DNA of 64,000 nucleotides. Source: Sunxiuqinia indica. GTDB lineage: Bacteria; Bacteroidota; Bacteroidia; Bacteroidales; Prolixibacteraceae. The stretch is from positions 111,590-175,589 of the forward strand of contig NZ_WVEM01000010.1 of NCBI RefSeq assembly GCF_009847015.1, in the 5' to 3' direction. The position numbers and the translations under genes were made by a program. Below the pieces are notes generated by a model that had not been told where the DNA came from, did no database searches, and saw only the letters and a program-made list of their open reading frames with translations. Shown here piece after piece: positions 60,835 through 64,000 of this stretch; the first letter of the stretch is position 1; each line of letters starts with the position of its first letter.

Positions 60835-62211
60835 CTACTTTGGAAGAGGATATCCCTTCAGTTTTTCCAGATTTAGTGCAATCTCTGCATCTGGGTATTC
60901 GTAGTCGTGTAATTCTCCGTTCAGGTATTTGTCGTAACCAACCAAGTCCATTAAGCCATGACCACTAAAGTTGAAAAGAATGGTCTTTTCTTTACCTTCT
61001 TCTTTAGCCTTTTTGGCTTCGCGAATAGTGGCAGCTATGGCGTGTGTTGTTTCTGGTGCCGGAATGATGCCTTCTGTTTTTGAGAATAATAGGCCGGCTT
61101 CGAAACACTCACTTTGGTGAATCGCTTGAGCTTCCATCAGGTTGTCGCGTAAAGCAGCACTTACTAATGGAGACATTCCATGGTAACGCAAACCACCAGC
61201 ATGAATTGGCGCAGGAACAAAGTTATGTCCCAAACTGTGCATCGCCATGAGCGGGGTCATTTGTGCCACATCACCATTGTCGTAAATAAAAGGAGCTTTG
61301 GTTAGAGTTGGGCACGAAAATGGCTCAGCTCCAATGATCTGGATGTCGGCTCCATTAATTTTGTCGTAGATAAATGGAAATGAAAGTCCGGCAAAATTGC
61401 TACCGCCTCCGCAGCAGCCGATCACAACATCAGGTTTATTGATTCCCACTTTAGCCAGCTGTTTTTTAGCTTCTAAACCAATAATGGTTTGGTGCAACAT
61501 CACGTGGTTCAATACCGATCCCAGTGCGTAGCGGGTTTGTCCGGTCGAGTCGCCCACGGCAGCTTCAACCGCTTCCGAAATGGCAATACCCAGTGAGCCG
61601 GGAGTGTCCGGATACTGAGCTAATACATCACGCCCAGCCTTGGTTTCCATACTTGGGCTGGCCACACATTGTCCGCCCCAGGTATTCATCATCATTTTGC
61701 GAAATGGCTTTTGGTCGAAACTTACCCGAACCATAAATACCTTGCACTCTATTCCGCCAATAACCGAGCAGGCAAAGGAAAGGGCAGATCCCCATTGCCC
61801 GGCACCTGTTTCAGTGGTTAATTTTTTAATGCCAAATTGTTTGTTGTACCAGGCTTGCGGAATGGCTGTGTTTGGCTTATGGCTTCCTGCAGGAGAAACA
61901 CCCTCGTTTTTGTAGTAGATTTTAGCGGGAGTTCCCAACGCTTCCTCTAATTCATAGGCCCGAATTAACGGACTGGGACGCCAGCGAAAAAGGTGTTCAC
62001 GAATTTCTTCCGGGATGTCGATCCAACGCTCCTGGCTCACTTCCTGCTCAATCAGGTTCATTGGGAAAACTGGTGCAAGCATATCCGGACTTACAGGATT
62101 TCCATCTGGTCCTAGTGGCGGATTTAGAGGGGTTAATAGATCGGGAGCTAGGTTGTACCATTGTTTGGGCATATCAGCCTCATCCAAAAAGATTTTCTTT
62201 TGTCTGGTCAT
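60835..62211 (-). CDS. trpB2: TrpB2-type tryptophan synthase beta-like protein
   Basis: 458 residues, longer than TrpB1 (about 400), with the N-terminal extension ([32 protein letters not shown]) typical of TrpB2. The PLP lysine is in AGSHKPNTA, then [12 protein letters not shown], and the PLP phosphate loop CCGGGSNF. It condenses indole and serine to tryptophan. No trpA is adjacent, so it may salvage free indole. A terminator and small reading frame lie directly upstream. Confidence 0.93.
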   Translation of the reverse strand: MTRQKKIFLDEADMPKQWYNLAPDLLTPLNPPLGPDGNPVSPDMLAPVFPMNLIEQEVSQERWIDIPEEIREHLFRWRPSPLIRAYELEEALGTPAKIYYKNEGVSPAGSHKPNTAIPQAWYNKQFGIKKLTTETGAGQWGSALSFACSVIGGIECKVFMVRVSFDQKPFRKMMMNTWGGQCVASPSMETKAGRDVLAQYPDTPGSLGIAISEAVEAAVGDSTGQTRYALGSVLNHVMLHQTIIGLEAKKQLAKVGINKPDVVIGCCGGGSNFAGLSFPFIYDKINGADIQIIGAEPFSCPTLTKAPFIYDNGDVAQMTPLMAMHSLGHNFVPAPIHAGGLRYHGMSPLVSAALRDNLMEAQAIHQSECFEAGLLFSKTEGIIPAPETTHAIAATIREAKKAKEEGKEKTILFNFSGHGLMDLVGYDKYLNGELHDYEYPDAEIALNLEKLKGYPLPK

Positions 62212-62256
62212 GATTTTATCGTTTTATTTAGTGTTTTCAAAAAATAAAAAAGGGGT

Positions 62257-62290
62257 TTGCTGTTTAAACAGCAAACCCCTTCCGCAACCA
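62257..62290 (-). terminator. Terminator in the trpB2 leader
   Basis: A perfect 32-bp self-complementary hairpin (AAGGGGTTTGCTGTTT and its complement) followed by T-rich sequence on the reverse strand, 46 nt before the trpB2 start. It would abort transcription before the gene unless overridden. Confidence 0.85.
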
Positions 62291-62383
62291 TTAATATGGT
62301 CGTACAATATTATTTTGCTCACGTGCTTCCATTTTCACGTTGCGCTGATGCCATTCTTTACCAAATTGTGGAATTGTATGCAT
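62291..62383 (-). CDS. Candidate 30-residue leader peptide upstream of trpB2
   Basis: An ATG-TAA frame on the reverse strand that starts 12 nt after the probable transcription start and ends next to the terminator. Single Trp at residue 11 (GKEWHQ), ending NNIVRPY before the stop. One Trp is too few for classical attenuation by stalling, so either an arrest peptide or an unrelated small protein is possible. A small hairpin (ACCAT/ATGGT) spans its stop codon. Confidence 0.5.
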   Translation of the reverse strand: MHTIPQFGKEWHQRNVKMEAREQNNIVRPY

Positions 62384-62401
62384 ATCTTCATTTTGCGTGC
62401 C

Positions 62402-62431
62402 TAAAACTAATTATTATTTTTTAGTTTTCAA
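62402..62431 (-). promoter_or_regulatory. Candidate promoter of the trpB2 leader
   Basis: On the reverse strand TTG (62431-62429) and TAGTTTTA (62409-62402), 19 nt apart; the last base differs from TAnnTTTG. The remaining bases 62432-62573 show nothing recognisable. Confidence 0.5.
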
Positions 62432-62573
62432 GAGCCGAAAACAACGAGGCAATATTTTATAGTGATTCTTGATTGCAGGTTCAATTTTCAGATTATGATT
62501 TGAAGAATTGTCTATTCTGCCAGCATCAATGAGCTTGTGTTACCAAAGAGGCTGTAAATACCGATTTGTTTAT

Positions 62574-63263
62574 TTAGTTGGTTGCCACTGACGTGTGGCA
62601 CTTTTTAATAAGAATTTTTTCTGTTGATTTTTGATGAGTCGAATGTGACTGGTTGATCATTTTGTGCAAGTGTTTGCTGCCAATAAAAATGGTAAGGATT
62701 GCTCCAAGTAGTGCGCATAGCATATCTGATTGGGCATCCCACACGTATCCTTGTGTTCCAAGTACGTCATAGGTGTAGCTATTATCTCCGAGAACAACGA
62801 TGAAAAGCCATTCGAACAATTCGTAAAATGCACTGACCGAAAGAGCAATGTTGAGCGATAGAAAATTGATCCAATAAAAGTTGCGCACAACATGGTTCTT
62901 AATCAAAACTTCCCATGCAATGAGCACCGGCAATATTCCCTGAACAACGTGTCCCAGTTTGTCAAAATCATTTCTTTCGAAACCGAACATGCCCTTGAGA
63001 TTTTCAAAAAGTGGAACATTCGGGAACGAATAATGCGCTCCGACCGTGATTAGGCTCGCTGCGATGAAAAACCAGGTGTTTGTTGTATTGGAAAACCTGA
63101 TTTTTTTGTAAAAATAAATGTAAACAACTATGAGAAAGAAAACACCAATAATCTCAAGTAGCCATACGTTATAGTCTTTTGGGCTAATTGCTGACCATAT
63201 AAATAGCAAAAGGTACATAACCAATAAATATTCTGGATATGATTTTTTATTAAGCCATTTCAT
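62574..63263 (-). CDS. DUF2238 (YjdF-like) membrane protein
   Basis: 229 residues with about six to seven membrane helices. The acidic landmarks DKLGHVVQGILPVLIAWE, FYELFEWLFIVVLG and WDAQSDMLCALLGAIL match DUF2238. Function unknown. It starts 10 nt after the preceding small membrane-protein gene. Confidence 0.85.
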   Translation of the reverse strand: MKWLNKKSYPEYLLVMYLLLFIWSAISPKDYNVWLLEIIGVFFLIVVYIYFYKKIRFSNTTNTWFFIAASLITVGAHYSFPNVPLFENLKGMFGFERNDFDKLGHVVQGILPVLIAWEVLIKNHVVRNFYWINFLSLNIALSVSAFYELFEWLFIVVLGDNSYTYDVLGTQGYVWDAQSDMLCALLGAILTIFIGSKHLHKMINQSHSTHQKSTEKILIKKCHTSVATN

Positions 63264-63273
63264 TGTAAAGGTT

Positions 63274-63741
63274 TTATGTATTCCGAAGATTTCTTTTGTT
63301 TTTTAAAAGATAGTAACGGAAGAACGAGTTATATGCGAGTATAAAAACAATAAAGATGAAAAATGAAACGATAAAAATTGCCATTCCATAAATGAAAAAG
63401 AAAGAAAGCAGCCAAAAGGCAATCGTAAAATACACTGCGGCGATCAGGGCTTTTATCCGGATAGCTTCAAAATATTCTTGTTCATCTTTTTCCTTCGAAA
63501 AGGAAATAAGGGCAATCCCGATTATCGTCAGAACTGCCGCTAGTTCGTCGAGTATGTTTGTTTGTGACAATACAAAGTAGCGTGTTTCAAGGTATGTGGT
63601 TACAAAGGCAAATATTCTGACATTGAATATCTCTGGCTTCCCTCCCCAGAAATAGAGATAGGCAAAAGGCAAAGCCAAGACTACAAGTGCGAAGCCTAAG
63701 CACTTTGCTTTATAAGGAAATATTGAAAGTTTATACTCCAT
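63274..63741 (-). CDS. Small membrane protein, unknown
   Basis: 155 residues with four hydrophobic helices at about 15-32, 38-52 (weaker), 65-82 and 95-138, and a basic C-terminus (LLKNKRNLRNT). No family that I recognise. Adjacent to and probably co-transcribed with the DUF2238 gene. Confidence 0.7.
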   Translation of the reverse strand: MEYKLSIFPYKAKCLGFALVVLALPFAYLYFWGGKPEIFNVRIFAFVTTYLETRYFVLSQTNILDELAAVLTIIGIALISFSKEKDEQEYFEAIRIKALIAAVYFTIAFWLLSFFFIYGMAIFIVSFFIFIVFILAYNSFFRYYLLKNKRNLRNT

Positions 63742-63755
63742 TCCATCCCTTTAAA

Positions 63756-63893
63756 TTAACATTCGCAACCAGCATATTTTACGGTGCCATCTTCAAAATG
63801 TATTTCTAAACCAACTAAGCCAAACTTGTGATTATAGATAGAGATAACATAATTAACACCCGGAGAATGACTTGTATATTTAACCCGAATTAT
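63756..63893 (-). pseudogene. 5'-truncated gene fragment
   Basis: A reverse-strand open frame of 45 codons ending FEDGTVKYAGCEC with no start codon; upstream it is stopped at 63894-63896. It looks like the 3' end of a gene cut by the adjacent insertion sequence. Family unknown. Confidence 0.5.
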
Positions 63894-63904
63894 TCATCTC
63901 GAGT

Positions 63905-64000
63905 ACAATAAAATGGGTGCAAAGTGTTATCTTTAAGTATATTAAGCAAAACAACAACACTTTCTAACGCACCCATTTATGAGCAATAAAGATACCGTTT
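63905..64000 (+). mobile_element. Left end of an insertion sequence (cut by the window edge)
   Basis: From about 63905 the composition changes and a large inverted repeat begins (AAATGGGTGC at 63911-63920 with its complement at 63969-63978, plus AGTGTT at 63923-63928 with AACACT at 63956-63961). It ends just before an ATG. Exact element boundary and target duplication cannot be set without the right end. Confidence 0.55.
63979..64000 (+). CDS. Start of a transposase (partial)
   Basis: Only MSNKDTV is visible before the edge. This start is typical of IS4-family (DUF4372-type) transposases of Bacteroidota, but seven residues cannot prove it. The start codon abuts the base of the hairpin. Confidence 0.4.

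Overview
The window reads as chromosome of a Bacteroidota bacterium, most likely a Marinilabiliales/Prolixibacteraceae-type marine or sediment lineage (the order is an inference). Signs are the Bacteroidota-only families (DUF3078, DUF4270, DUF4271, DUF4296), two secreted peptidases with type IX secretion sorting tails, a TonB-dependent receptor with a carboxypeptidase-like N-terminal domain, promoters of the TTG-N19/20-TAnnTTTG kind, and the absence of Shine-Dalgarno sites. No rRNA or tRNA gene was recognised.

Layout. 0-4.1 kb: GNAT acetyltransferase, an ACP-like protein without its serine, MscS, DUF3078, and a reverse block (S4 protein, YjbR, YraN). 4.2-9.8 kb: a TolC/adaptor/RND metal-efflux operon. 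9.8-21.9 kb: LD-carboxypeptidase, an F420-type reductase, tryptophanase, an esterase lipoprotein, a pterin cluster (FolM-like, FolX-like, FolK), universal stress protein, riboflavin synthase, M1 peptidase, aldo/keto reductase, a shrunken amidohydrolase and DUF4296. 22-25.1 kb: radA-rfaE2 and panC-panD. 25.3-32.4 kb: a truncated glycogen-synthase-like protein, DUF4270, glmS, an Ig-like lipoprotein and DUF3108. 32.9-39.1 kb: a His-rich membrane protein with a TonB receptor, a coiled-coil protein, rfbB and an RluA-type synthase.

39.2-45.1 kb is the accessory region. It holds a broken gene, palindromic repeat elements, short direct repeats, and a run of A+T-rich orphan genes separated by hairpins. 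The first two form a tight pair: a RES-domain-like protein and a protein with a HEPN-type RNxxxH motif, a candidate toxin/defence pair.

45.1-63.7 kb returns to core genes: Dus, DUF4271-hemD-rnpA, the aromatic operon tyrA-aroG/CM, a zincin peptidase, a catalytically dead GH32-like protein, rnr, a TetR regulator, ABC permease-methyltransferase, rbfA, trpB2 and two membrane proteins. The window ends in a gene fragment and the left end of an insertion sequence.

The strongest unannotated signal is regulatory. Upstream of tyrA-aroG lies a 22-codon leader ORF containing the run FYYWFYYF, followed by an intrinsic terminator with a GAAA loop; a segment near the leader stop codon can pair with the terminator's 5' arm. 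This is a complete candidate aromatic-amino-acid attenuator. A second, less certain leader ORF plus terminator precedes trpB2.
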